Part shown: positions 45,227 through 53,420 of the stretch, piece by piece
Position numbering within the stretch: position 1 is the stretch's first letter
Layout of the letters: each line of letters begins with the position of its first letter
From: CAYQJL01 sp964573295
GTDB lineage: Bacteria > Eisenbacteria > RBG-16-71-46 > CAIMUX01 > WJJG01
Assembly (NCBI GenBank): GCA_964573295.1
Contig: CAZNJE010000006.1
Coordinates: forward strand, 77,559 to 141,558
Reading direction: 5' to 3'
Length of the DNA stretch: 64,000 nucleotides
Notes under the pieces: model-generated
Databases searched by the model: none
The model's input: only the letters and a program-made list of their open reading frames with translations
Told to the model about the DNA's origin: nothing
Translations under genes and position numbers: made by a program

Positions 45227-46207
45227 TCAGGTCAGGAGGCGCCGCAAGCGGCCGGCCAGGTCGTCGTTGGCCGCCACCACCAGCGCCCCCTTGGTGACGT
45301 CGTCGCGGCCGGGATCGCGGCGCGCCCAGTTGCGCCCACCGGTGCGAACCGTGCCACCGGCCTCCAGCGTGAGCAGCAGGCCGATGGCGCGGCGCCGGTC
45401 GGTGCCATGCTCGGAGACCGCCGCACACGCGGAGCCGGTTGCCGGGGCACTGGCATCGACGGCCGAGCAGTGCGACCGGCGCGGCGTCCAGCCCGCCTCG
45501 CGCAAACGCTGGTCCCAGTCACGCGGCGCCCGCGGGGTGAGGAGCACCTCATCGGGCAGATTCTCCAGATCCGCCACCCGCACCCGCTCGAAGGGCGGGC
45601 CTTCCTCCATCCGCCAGCATCCGTTGTTCACCAATGCATAGTAGAGAGTCTGGTACTCCGGGAAAGCGACCACGGCCGCCTCATAGCGTCCCCCGCGCAG
45701 GTAGGCGCCCATGACCGCGTACTCCCGCGATCCGCGGCTGTAGTTGAGCGTGCCGTCGATTGGATCGATCACGATGAGGTCCCGCTGCCGAGACTCCTCG
45801 GGGAAAGTACCCGCGAGGGCGGTGTCTTCCTCGGCATCTAGCGCCACGCCGGGGAAGGCCGCTCGAAGGGGTTCGAGCAACACGTCCTGGGCGGCCAGGT
45901 CCGCCGTCGTGAGGGCCGCGCCTTCGGGCGTATCCTCATGTTTGCTCCAGCTCGGGACATTCCCCTGCAGCCGGCGCGCCACGTGCGCGGCCTGCAGGGC
46001 GGCCAGGCTGAACACACGGATGAAGCGGGCGGCGGGATCCTCGGCGGGATCACCCAGGACCGGATCCGGCGTCGACTCGGCGCCCGGTTCGGGAGCGGAT
46101 GATTCGGCGCGGTCGGACTTGCGCCACCGCGGCATTGGCCATCCGTGGAAGCGGCTCACTTGCGTCTCCCCCTGGACCAGCAATAGCACCGGCCAGATCG
46201 CTGACAA
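45227..46207 (-). CDS. Inositol monophosphatase-family protein
   Basis: A protein of about 326 residues in the IMPase/CysQ/FBPase superfamily of lithium-sensitive, metal-dependent phosphatases. The metal-binding motif is DLIVIDPIDGTLNYSRG, preceded by an acidic EEDTALAG site (the usual GEE). The C-terminal metal site should be a WDxAAG-type motif, but here the region reads DRRRAIGLLLTLEAGGTV, so the WD is not conserved and activity or substrate may differ. The N-terminal 80 residues are not typical. The start is uncertain: ATG at 46207 or 46135, neither with a good ribosome binding site. Confidence 0.8.
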   Translation of the reverse strand: MSAIWPVLLLVQGETQVSRFHGWPMPRWRKSDRAESSAPEPGAESTPDPVLGDPAEDPAARFIRVFSLAALQAAHVARRLQGNVPSWSKHEDTPEGAALTTADLAAQDVLLEPLRAAFPGVALDAEEDTALAGTFPEESRQRDLIVIDPIDGTLNYSRGSREYAVMGAYLRGGRYEAAVVAFPEYQTLYYALVNNGCWRMEEGPPFERVRVADLENLPDEVLLTPRAPRDWDQRLREAGWTPRRSHCSAVDASAPATGSACAAVSEHGTDRRRAIGLLLTLEAGGTVRTGGRNWARRDPGRDDVTKGALVVAANDDLAGRLRRLLT

Positions 46208-46317
46208 CGGTCGAGGAGAATCGACCGAGACTCACGCGGCTCGCGAGATCGTTTCCATTCTAGCGATTCGCCGCGGGCTCCACCAGCGGAGCCTGCGAGG
46301 AGTCGCTTTCATGTCGC

Positions 46318-46345
46318 TTGAACCTTCGTCTTCTCCTGGTAGAAT
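46318..46345 (+). promoter_or_regulatory. Possible sigma-70 promoter for the lipoprotein-ABC operon
   Basis: TTGAAC and TAGAAT separated by 16 bp, about 95 bp before the lipoprotein ATG. Confidence 0.4.
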
Positions 46346-46440
46346 CCCTCCAGTCGTGATCGTGCAGTACCCTTTGCTCAATGCACCTTGTCAGCACGAA
46401 GTGAATTCGGGAACGAGAACCACGGACGGGGAGAGTTGCC

Positions 46441-48111
46441 ATGAAGTCACGCTGGATTCCAACTGGATTGCTTTCCGGACTCGTGCTCTTGATCCTCGCC
46501 GGTTGCGGCCAGGAGGCCGCCGGCCCCGGCGAAGCGATGAAGGCCACCGAGATCATCCCGGCTGACGCCGCGATGGTCTTTACCATCGCCAACCCGGAGT
46601 CTCTCTATCATCATCTTCACCTGGGCAAGATCCTGCCCCAGACCGGCGCTGCGGATGAGGATTGGGGCACCCTTCTGGACCTCGATAGCCTACGTACGAT
46701 GGGACTTGACCCCCTCAAGCCAATCACCGTTGCCGTTCTCGAACTCGACCCGGTCCGCTTGGCGGTCGTTCTGGAAGGTGATGGACCCAAGCTCGGGAAC
46801 AGCCTGAGCACGATGCTGGCCCGAGAAGGCCGACCGTTGTCGCTTCTGGACACACGGCAGGAAGTCGAGATCCGCGGCGATGACGAGGGCGCGATGGCCT
46901 TCTTCACATCCGAGCGCTTCCTGGTCGTAGGCGCCAGCAGCGAACCCGATTCCGTCGAAGCGATCTCCATCGCCCATCAACTCCTTCTCGTAACCCCGGA
47001 CCAATCCCTGGGTCGCTCGAAGGAGTATCGCGACACCAGGGCCAAACTGCCCGCCGGCGGAGATGTGCTCTTCTACGGCCGCCTGGATCCCAGATCACAA
47101 TTGGCGGCCGCCAAAGCGGAGATGGAGGCCGAGGGAGATATCGATCCCGAGGTTCTTGCCCTCCTCGACAAGCTGTATGTGATTGCCGAGGATGTGGGTG
47201 GGACGGCCGGATCTCTCCGGTTCGCCCCCACGGGGCTCGTCATGGATAGCTACAGTCAGCTCCAGAGTGGATCGGACTTGTTAGCCTTCATGACGCCGTC
47301 CAGTGGATCGGGCGCGTTCCACCAGCGCGTTCCGGGCCAGCCCCGGTTCATGTACGGTTTCAACTTCGGCGCCCAAGCCACCTGGGCCTGGCTTCGCCCC
47401 AACGTATTCGATGAGGTGGACGGCGCGGCCGAGTGGCTCGCCAACGCGGAACAGTCACTTCGCCAGGACATGGGCATCGAGCTGGAAGCCGATCTGATCC
47501 GCCAGTTCAGTGGCGAGATGATGCTCCTCGTCGACCAGCTGGCCATGGTGGGAAGTGACATCGTTCTCTATCTGCGAGTCGATCGCCCCGGTGACTTCCA
47601 GGTGACCCTGGAGAAGTTGCTGGCCTATGCCGGCGAGCAATCGGATCCGGGAAGACTCCAATTTCACACCGATGCGGTCGGCGGCGTTCCCTTCCACAAG
47701 ATCACCATGGTGCCCTTCGCCGAAGTATGCTGCGGTCTCGTGGACGACTACCTCGTGATCACCAGCACGCGCGCGCGCTTCGCGGGCATCGTGGAGGGCG
47801 ATCGCAGCTTCGTCGATGCCCTCGCCTACGACCGGCTCGCCGAGGCCTTCGGCCAAGACCCCTCGAGCATCTTCTATCTGGATCTAGAGCTCGTCGGCCA
47901 GCTCCTGGGGCTCTTTGGTGGGTTCATCCCCGCCCAGCAGCAAGGGGGCCCACAGATGGCGCAATTCGTTTTGCAGTCCCTCCAGCTCGAGCATTGCCTC
48001 GGCACCTCCTACCCGGAGAAGGACGGTATGCGCTCCACGTTCCGGATCGAATCCGGACGATCCGATTTCTGGGCGGCGGTGGCGGACTTCGCGACAGGCG
48101 CGCAGCAGTAG
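46441..48111 (+). CDS. Lipoprotein (DUF3352-like)
   Basis: A 556-residue lipoprotein: signal peptide MKSRWIPTGLLSGLVLLILA with lipobox LAGC, so Cys22 would be lipidated. The mature part resembles periplasmic DUF3352-type proteins: an opening ATEIIPADAAMVFTIANPES, then alternating segments such as ALLDKLYVIAEDVGGTAGSL and MLLVDQLAMVGSDIVLYLRV. The function of this family is not established. GGGGAGAG precedes the ATG. It is the first gene of a likely operon with an ABC ATPase (54 bp later) and a FtsX-like permease, so it may be their substrate-binding or chaperone-like partner. Confidence 0.78.
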   Translation: MKSRWIPTGLLSGLVLLILAGCGQEAAGPGEAMKATEIIPADAAMVFTIANPESLYHHLHLGKILPQTGAADEDWGTLLDLDSLRTMGLDPLKPITVAVLELDPVRLAVVLEGDGPKLGNSLSTMLAREGRPLSLLDTRQEVEIRGDDEGAMAFFTSERFLVVGASSEPDSVEAISIAHQLLLVTPDQSLGRSKEYRDTRAKLPAGGDVLFYGRLDPRSQLAAAKAEMEAEGDIDPEVLALLDKLYVIAEDVGGTAGSLRFAPTGLVMDSYSQLQSGSDLLAFMTPSSGSGAFHQRVPGQPRFMYGFNFGAQATWAWLRPNVFDEVDGAAEWLANAEQSLRQDMGIELEADLIRQFSGEMMLLVDQLAMVGSDIVLYLRVDRPGDFQVTLEKLLAYAGEQSDPGRLQFHTDAVGGVPFHKITMVPFAEVCCGLVDDYLVITSTRARFAGIVEGDRSFVDALAYDRLAEAFGQDPSSIFYLDLELVGQLLGLFGGFIPAQQQGGPQMAQFVLQSLQLEHCLGTSYPEKDGMRSTFRIESGRSDFWAAVADFATGAQQ

Positions 48112-48165
48112 GCGGCTGGCGCGGCGGAAGGCGGCCGGCGCAACGGAAGGAGGCTGACCGGGCCC

Positions 48166-48873
48166 GTGGCGGAGAAGATCGTTCTCGAGGATGTGCGGGT
48201 CGCTATCGGCGACCGGGGGCAGCCGCAACCGGTTCTGCGCGGCGTGTCGGCCTCGATCGCGGGGGGTGAACTGGTCGCGCTCGTCGGCCGGTCCGGCTCG
48301 GGCAAGACCACCTTGCTCAACGTGATCGGTGGCCTCGAGACCGAATTCTCGGGCACGGTGCGCTTCGGCGAAGTGCCGGTGTGGACGCGATCCGACGCCG
48401 AAGGCGCGCAGATCCGCGCCCAGCGCATCGGATTCGTCTTCCAGGAGTCGAACCTCATCGCCGGCCTCAGTGCCGAGGAGAACCTGCTCCTCCCTCTCCT
48501 CATCGCGCCCAGTCCGCCCAGTCCGCCCCGCCCCCCCAGCCCGCCCGACACGCCGCGCGACCGCGCCCGGGAGCTCCTTACGCGCATCGGGCTGCAGGCG
48601 AAAGCACACACACGGGCCGATCGCCTGTCGGGAGGTGAGCGGCAGCGGGTGGCGACCGCGCGGGCATTGGTGACGCGGCCCGAGATCGTCCTGATCGATG
48701 AGCCCACCGGCCATCTCGATGACGAGACCGGCCGCCGCATCATCGAGGTCCTTCTCGAGTACCGTACTCAGCGCGGCGCAACGATGCTGGTCGCCACGCA
48801 CGATCAGCGACTGATGGAGCATGCGGATCGCATCCTGCGGCTCCAGGACGGATACCTCCATGAACGCGGGTGA
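48166..48873 (+). CDS. ABC transporter ATP-binding protein (LolD/MacB type)
   Basis: A 235-residue ATPase. Walker A is GRSGSGKTT (41-49), the Q-loop is FVFQESNLI, the signature is LSGGERQRVATARAL, Walker B is IVLIDEPT and the switch His is in VATHDQ. A Pro/Ser stretch made of repeated CAGTCCGCC units sits between the Q-loop and the signature, an unusual insertion. The start is GTG with AAGGAGG about 11 bp upstream. LolD/MacB-type ATPases pair with FtsX-like permeases; the permease gene starts 14 bp before this stop. Confidence 0.93.
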   Translation: MAEKIVLEDVRVAIGDRGQPQPVLRGVSASIAGGELVALVGRSGSGKTTLLNVIGGLETEFSGTVRFGEVPVWTRSDAEGAQIRAQRIGFVFQESNLIAGLSAEENLLLPLLIAPSPPSPPRPPSPPDTPRDRARELLTRIGLQAKAHTRADRLSGGERQRVATARALVTRPEIVLIDEPTGHLDDETGRRIIEVLLEYRTQRGATMLVATHDQRLMEHADRILRLQDGYLHERG

Positions 48874-50146
48874 GCAGCTGCAACTGTTCTATCTTCTCAA
48901 CCGCGGGACACGACGGCGGCTCATCGCTGCCCATGTGGGACTCACGATCGGCGTCACGCTGGTAACCCTCTTCGTGGCCGCCGGGCTCGGCCTGAAGGAG
49001 CTGGTGCTGGGCGGCGTGCTGGGGACCCTGCCCCTCGATCAGATCAAGATCGTGCCCAAGTCGATGGACATCGCGTTCCTCAGACTTGGCCGACCGGAGT
49101 TCTTGGGAGGGGGGCAACTCGATGAAGACGCGATCGAGAAGCTAGCGGCCGCACAGATCGTGAAGGCGGTCTACCCCATCGCCTATGCTCGCTTCCCGAT
49201 TCAGCTCCACGCCGATCTTTTGGGATCGAGCTACGGCACTGACGCTTCCCTGCAGGGGGTCGATCCGCGCTGGGTCGCCGATGAACTCCGTGACGATGCC
49301 CGCTTCACGTCCGCGCCCGAGGGACCGATTCCCATCCTGGCTTCACGCAAGGTCCTGCAGATCTACAACGCCGGCTTCGCCAAGGCCAACGACCTGCCGC
49401 GGCTCAGCGAGAGCGCGGTCATTGGCCGGACGATCTCCATCCAGCTCGGAGCTTCCTCGCTCGCCGGGGCGCGTGACCGCGTGGCGCACCGGGAGGCGCG
49501 GATCGTCGGATTCTCCGACCGCATCGATCCTCTGGCCGTCGCCATCCCGCTGGACCTGCTCGAGTCTTACGAACAGGCGCTGCTCAATGAGCCGCGCACC
49601 AGCTACGAGGCCGCGATCGTCGAGGCCCGATCGGCCGGCGACATCGCCGGCATCGAATCGCTCATCCGCAAGATGGGGCTCGAGATCGCTCCCGAATCGC
49701 ATCTCGCCCGCCAGGTCGATGCCGCCATCAGCGTGGGGATTTTGGTGTTCTCACTCCTGGGCGGTGTCGTCATCGCTCTGTCCCTCATGAATGCGGCGAA
49801 CACGATGATCCTGATCTTGCGCGAGCGCCGCTATGAGCTGGGCGTCGTGCGTGCGCTGGGCCTGAGCCGCCCACGACTGATCGGGCTTCTCGCCACAGAA
49901 GCGGCCTTAGGAGGCGGGTTCGCCGCGCTGGTCGCCATCGCACTCAGCGCCGCGGCGCTATCCGCAGCCTCCACCTCTGTCCACCAGGCTTTGGGGAACG
50001 TGGTAAGCACCCCCGCCCACCTATCGCTCCCAACTTGGCTCATTCTGGGTGTGCTCGTGTTCACACCAGCGGCCAACGCGGTGGCGGCGGCGTTCCCGGC
50101 GCTTCGCACCGTGGGCGGGAGCATCGCCGCCTCGCTCAGGCGCTGA
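48860..50146 (+). CDS. ABC transporter permease (FtsX/MacB family)
   Basis: A 428-residue permease with one membrane helix near residue 40 (IGVTLVTLFVAAGLGL), a large outside domain (about 60-290) and three C-terminal helices, including FSLLGGVVIALSLMNAANTM followed by the typical ILRERRYELGVVRALGLSRP loop. It probably forms a mechanotransmission-type ABC complex with the preceding ATPase, acting on lipoproteins or an outer-membrane system rather than as a simple pump. The ATG at 48860 overlaps the ATPase gene. Its 3' 316 bp are overlapped on the other strand by the kinase frame. Confidence 0.9.
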   Translation: MNAGEQLQLFYLLNRGTRRRLIAAHVGLTIGVTLVTLFVAAGLGLKELVLGGVLGTLPLDQIKIVPKSMDIAFLRLGRPEFLGGGQLDEDAIEKLAAAQIVKAVYPIAYARFPIQLHADLLGSSYGTDASLQGVDPRWVADELRDDARFTSAPEGPIPILASRKVLQIYNAGFAKANDLPRLSESAVIGRTISIQLGASSLAGARDRVAHREARIVGFSDRIDPLAVAIPLDLLESYEQALLNEPRTSYEAAIVEARSAGDIAGIESLIRKMGLEIAPESHLARQVDAAISVGILVFSLLGGVVIALSLMNAANTMILILRERRYELGVVRALGLSRPRLIGLLATEAALGGGFAALVAIALSAAALSAASTSVHQALGNVVSTPAHLSLPTWLILGVLVFTPAANAVAAAFPALRTVGGSIAASLRR

Positions 50147-52449
50147 GTAAGAGGCGCCGCGGCGGCGTAGACCCGCCCCCGCGAGGCCAAGGTCGCGGCC
50201 GCCATGGTCGCGTTGCCTTCGCGCACGCCGATCCAGCCGCAGGCCGCCTGTCCCCGGCAGGGGGAATCCGCGCGCAGGCCCAGGTCGCCCGCGGCCGGAT
50301 CCGCGAAGAGGGGATCGACCGCGAGATTGCCGTCCTGTCCGTCCTGCTCCGCCAAAAAGCCCACCCAGTCGCCGCCCGCGTTGCCGAAGAGATCGCAGCA
50401 GGTCAGCGTCGGGAGCGGCGATCCAACGGCCGACACGGCCTCTCCCGTCACGCCGAAGGCGATGATGCAGTTCTCGATCGAGGGGGCGGAGTTGTGGGTG
50501 CGGATGCCGCCGCCGCGAGCCGCGCCGTTGCCGTGGAAGCTGCAGAAGCTGATGTGGGGATTCGCGTGGTTCTCCAGAGCAATGGCGCCGCCCAGGTTCG
50601 ATGAGACGTTGGCGACGAAGAGGCAATCGCGGATCCTCTCGGAGACATGGCTCAGGTACTTCAGGGCGCCGCCGCTGACGTCCGCCTCGTTCGCGGCGAA
50701 GACGCAGCGTTCCAGTCGCGGACCCGAGCGGTAGGCGTAGACCGCCCCGCCCTCCTGGCTCGCACGGTTGCCCTCGAAGCGGCAGTCGCTGATGAGAGGC
50801 GCGGCATTGAGCATGATGTCCAGGGCGCCGCCGTCAGCGGCCACGTTGTCCCGCAGGACGCAGTTCGCGATCGTGGGCGAGCTGTTCAGGATCGAGATCC
50901 CGCCCCCAGCCGCGGCCCAGCCGTTCACGATGCCCAGACCCTCGACCCGGGCCGCACCGGACTCCCCGCCGCGGAAGTGGACTCCCCGGTGGGCTTCCTT
51001 CTCGCCGCCCTCGCAGTCGATGACACAGGAATCTGGATCGCCGCGCGCAGAGCGCAGCACGAGGTCGCGGCCGCCGAAGTCGAGGTCGCGATTGCCGTCC
51101 CCACGGTAGACGCCGTTCGCGAGCAGGACGGTATCCCCTGGTGCGGCCGCATCGAGCGCGGCCTGGATCGTCGGGTAGGCACCGCTCCCATCCGCCGTCA
51201 CCGCCAGCACACGGGGGGCCCGCGAACTCGCCGGCGGGCCGCCTCCCCACGTCCCCAGCCAGAGACCGATTCCGAGCAGGGGCAGCGCGGCGACCAGGGC
51301 GAGGAGCAGGCGCCTCATCCGGCGGGAGAGGTGGAAGGCCGGCGCGTTCAGACGGGAGGTCGACGCGCCGTCACGCAGCAACTCGAGATCGGCGAGGAAC
51401 TCGCCTGCGTCCGCGTAGCGCGCCTCCCGGCGTTTGGCCAGGGCCTTGCGCAGCACGCGCTCCAGGCCCGGACAGGCGCGCTTGAGCTCCCGGTCGAGGA
51501 GCCGGGGCTCGTCGCTCACGATGCTCAGGATCTGACCGGCCTGCCCCTCGCCGGCGAAGGGCAGGCGTCCGGTCAACATCTCGTGGAGCGTGACGCCCAG
51601 GGCGAACACGTCCGATCGCGCGTCGGCCTCGCCGCGGGTGATCTGCTCCGGCGACATGTAGGCCAACGTCCCGCGGGAGCTGCCGGTCCGGGTCAGGGTG
51701 GCCTGCGAACCGTCCAGGAGCTTGGCCAGGCCGAAGTCGATGATCCGCGCGCCGCCGTCGGTGCCGAACATGACGTTGCCCGGCTTGAGGTCGCGATGGA
51801 GGATGCCCATCTCGTGGGCGGCGGCAAGGCCGCCCGCGATCTGACAGGCCAGGTCGAGCGCCTCGGCCGGCGGCAGCGGCCCCGCCGCCAGGCGTTCCCG
51901 CAGCGAGCCACCGGTATGCAGGGCCATCACAATGTAGAGGCGACCCTCGGCGTCGCGCGCGCAGCCGTGCACCGCGCCGATACAGGGGTGGTCGAGCGCG
52001 GAGGCCGCGCGCGCTTCGCGCATGAAGCGCCGCTCGGCCTCCGGATCCAGTGCCAGGTGGGGCGAGAGGAACTTGACCGCCACGCGGCGTCCGAGGGTGA
52101 GGTCCTCGGCCTCGTAGACCTCGCCCATGCCCCCGCGGCCGATGAGGCGCAGCAGACGGAAGGCGGGTTCCCCGTTCGCGCCGCCGCCGGCGAGCTCCTC
52201 GCCGTCCCTGGTTTCCGCCGATGTCCCATCGAGGCCGCCGTCGGTCACCGGATCCAGGCGCGCGATCAGCCCGCCCGTAGCGAGCAGACCCGCACTCGTC
52301 GCGTCGTGCCGCAGCAGACCCTCGACCTCCCGGCGCAGCTCGGCGTCGTCCCCGCAGGCGTGGTCCAGATGGGCGGCGCGCTCCGCGGCCGACAGGTCGG
52401 CGACGGCCAGGGCGATCTCTCTGATCCTTGCGAAGCGCTCGGAATCCAT
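49831..52449 (-). CDS. Transmembrane Ser/Thr protein kinase with extracellular beta-helix
   Basis: About 872 residues. A short N-terminal helical part like that of the 53417 kinase (DSERFARIREIALAVADLSA) is followed by a Hanks-type kinase domain (about 98-370): GRGGMGEVYEAED, Lys126 in VAVKFL, HRDLKPGNVMF, DFGLAKL and LAYMSPEQI. After one membrane helix (near 385-405, ALVAALPLLGIGLWLGTW) an outside beta-helix opens with GSGAYPTIQAALDAAAPGD and GNRDLDFGGRDLVLR, and ends with DLFGNAGGDWVGFLAEQ. The natural end of the fold is near 50170; the frame then runs another 340 bp antisense to the permease gene without a stop, so the native C-terminus was probably lost. The ATG at 52464 is an alternative start. 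Confidence 0.88.
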   Translation of the reverse strand: MDSERFARIREIALAVADLSAAERAAHLDHACGDDAELRREVEGLLRHDATSAGLLATGGLIARLDPVTDGGLDGTSAETRDGEELAGGGANGEPAFRLLRLIGRGGMGEVYEAEDLTLGRRVAVKFLSPHLALDPEAERRFMREARAASALDHPCIGAVHGCARDAEGRLYIVMALHTGGSLRERLAAGPLPPAEALDLACQIAGGLAAAHEMGILHRDLKPGNVMFGTDGGARIIDFGLAKLLDGSQATLTRTGSSRGTLAYMSPEQITRGEADARSDVFALGVTLHEMLTGRLPFAGEGQAGQILSIVSDEPRLLDRELKRACPGLERVLRKALAKRREARYADAGEFLADLELLRDGASTSRLNAPAFHLSRRMRRLLLALVAALPLLGIGLWLGTWGGGPPASSRAPRVLAVTADGSGAYPTIQAALDAAAPGDTVLLANGVYRGDGNRDLDFGGRDLVLRSARGDPDSCVIDCEGGEKEAHRGVHFRGGESGAARVEGLGIVNGWAAAGGGISILNSSPTIANCVLRDNVAADGGALDIMLNAAPLISDCRFEGNRASQEGGAVYAYRSGPRLERCVFAANEADVSGGALKYLSHVSERIRDCLFVANVSSNLGGAIALENHANPHISFCSFHGNGAARGGGIRTHNSAPSIENCIIAFGVTGEAVSAVGSPLPTLTCCDLFGNAGGDWVGFLAEQDGQDGNLAVDPLFADPAAGDLGLRADSPCRGQAACGWIGVREGNATMAAATLASRGRVYAAAAPLTQRLSEAAMLPPTVRSAGNAAATALAAGVNTSTPRMSQVGSDRWAGVLTTFPKAWWTEVEAADSAAALSAMATSAANPPPKAASVARSPISRGRLRPSARTTPSS

Positions 52450-52829
52450 CCTCTCCGTTCCCATCCTTCCGGAATCCGGCGCCGCGGTGAGCGGTTCAGC
52501 GGACCCGCGTCCGCTCGTCGTAGGGCGGCCGGCGAATTCGCGTCAAGTGGCCCTTCTTCAGTCACATCGGGCAGTTTAGCATGGTCGTACTGTGCGAGAA
52601 GCCGATTTCGAGCGGCATCAGCACAGCCCGCACGAGCCCGAGCAGAAGAGATCGTGTTGCTCTTGTCATGGGTGAGATTGTACCATCGAGAGGGAGATGG
52701 CCGATTGTGAGGGGGTTACGGGCTTTTCGCGGACGACCCCATGGCGTGGTCCGGCATCGGGCTGTAATCTTGTCGAGTGTGCCGTGCGGATGTGCTGGTG
52801 GTTGCCGTTTCGTTGACCGGGAGAGGCTT
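52450..52829. other. Divergent region between the two kinase loci
   Basis: About 380 bp with no recognised protein. It must contain the promoters of both the minus-strand kinase and the ECF sigma operon. No clear promoter could be fixed by eye; ECF promoters cannot be predicted without the cognate motif. Confidence 0.45.
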
Positions 52830-53420
52830 GTGGCGAACGTTTCCGACGAGGGAAGAGTCGAGCAGGTCCTCGCTGACCTGCGTTTGGGCACCATCGACTA
52901 CGAGCAAGCGACCGAGAAACTCTTTTCGTTGATCTACGAAGAGCTCCGTCGCCGGGCAGCGAACCTCATGCGGGGCGAGCGGGCCGACCACACCCTCCAG
53001 ACAACTGCGCTCGTCCACGAGGTCTACCTCAACCTCGTACGAAGCAAACCGCAGAACTGGGAGAGCCGGGCCCACTTCTTCGGAGTCGCCTCACGGGCCA
53101 TGCGACAGGTCTTGGTCGACCACGCCCGCCGCAAACTCAGCCGCAAGCGGGGCGGCGACTGGACCCGCGTTACGTTGCACGACGTCGCCAGCATCAGCGG
53201 CAATCGCGTCCTCGAGATCATCGCGCTCGACGAGGCCCTCTGCCGACTCGCCGAGAAGCACAAGCGCATGGCGTTCGTTGCCGAGCTTCACCTCTTCAGC
53301 GGGATGAGCACGCAGGAGATCGCCACCGTGCTGGGGGTTTCTGCGCGCACCGTCCAGGGGGACATGCGCGTGGCGAAGATGTGGCTCAACCGCGAGCTTG
53401 CGGGTCACGAACCCACATGA
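52830..53420 (+). CDS. ECF-family RNA polymerase sigma factor
   Basis: A 196-residue ECF sigma factor of the type often encoded next to Ser/Thr kinases. Region 2 is LIYEELRRRAANLMRGERAD, followed by TLQTTALVHEVYLNLVRS and SRAHFFGVASRAMRQVLVDH. Region 4 ends with STQEIATVLGVSARTVQGDM, the DNA-binding helix-turn-helix. The start is taken as GTG at 52830 behind GGGAGAGG; the frame is open upstream, but that part does not look coding. Its stop overlaps the kinase start as ATGA, so kinase and sigma factor are translationally coupled. No anti-sigma factor is seen, which suggests control by the kinase itself. Confidence 0.92.
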   Translation: MANVSDEGRVEQVLADLRLGTIDYEQATEKLFSLIYEELRRRAANLMRGERADHTLQTTALVHEVYLNLVRSKPQNWESRAHFFGVASRAMRQVLVDHARRKLSRKRGGDWTRVTLHDVASISGNRVLEIIALDEALCRLAEKHKRMAFVAELHLFSGMSTQEIATVLGVSARTVQGDMRVAKMWLNRELAGHEPT

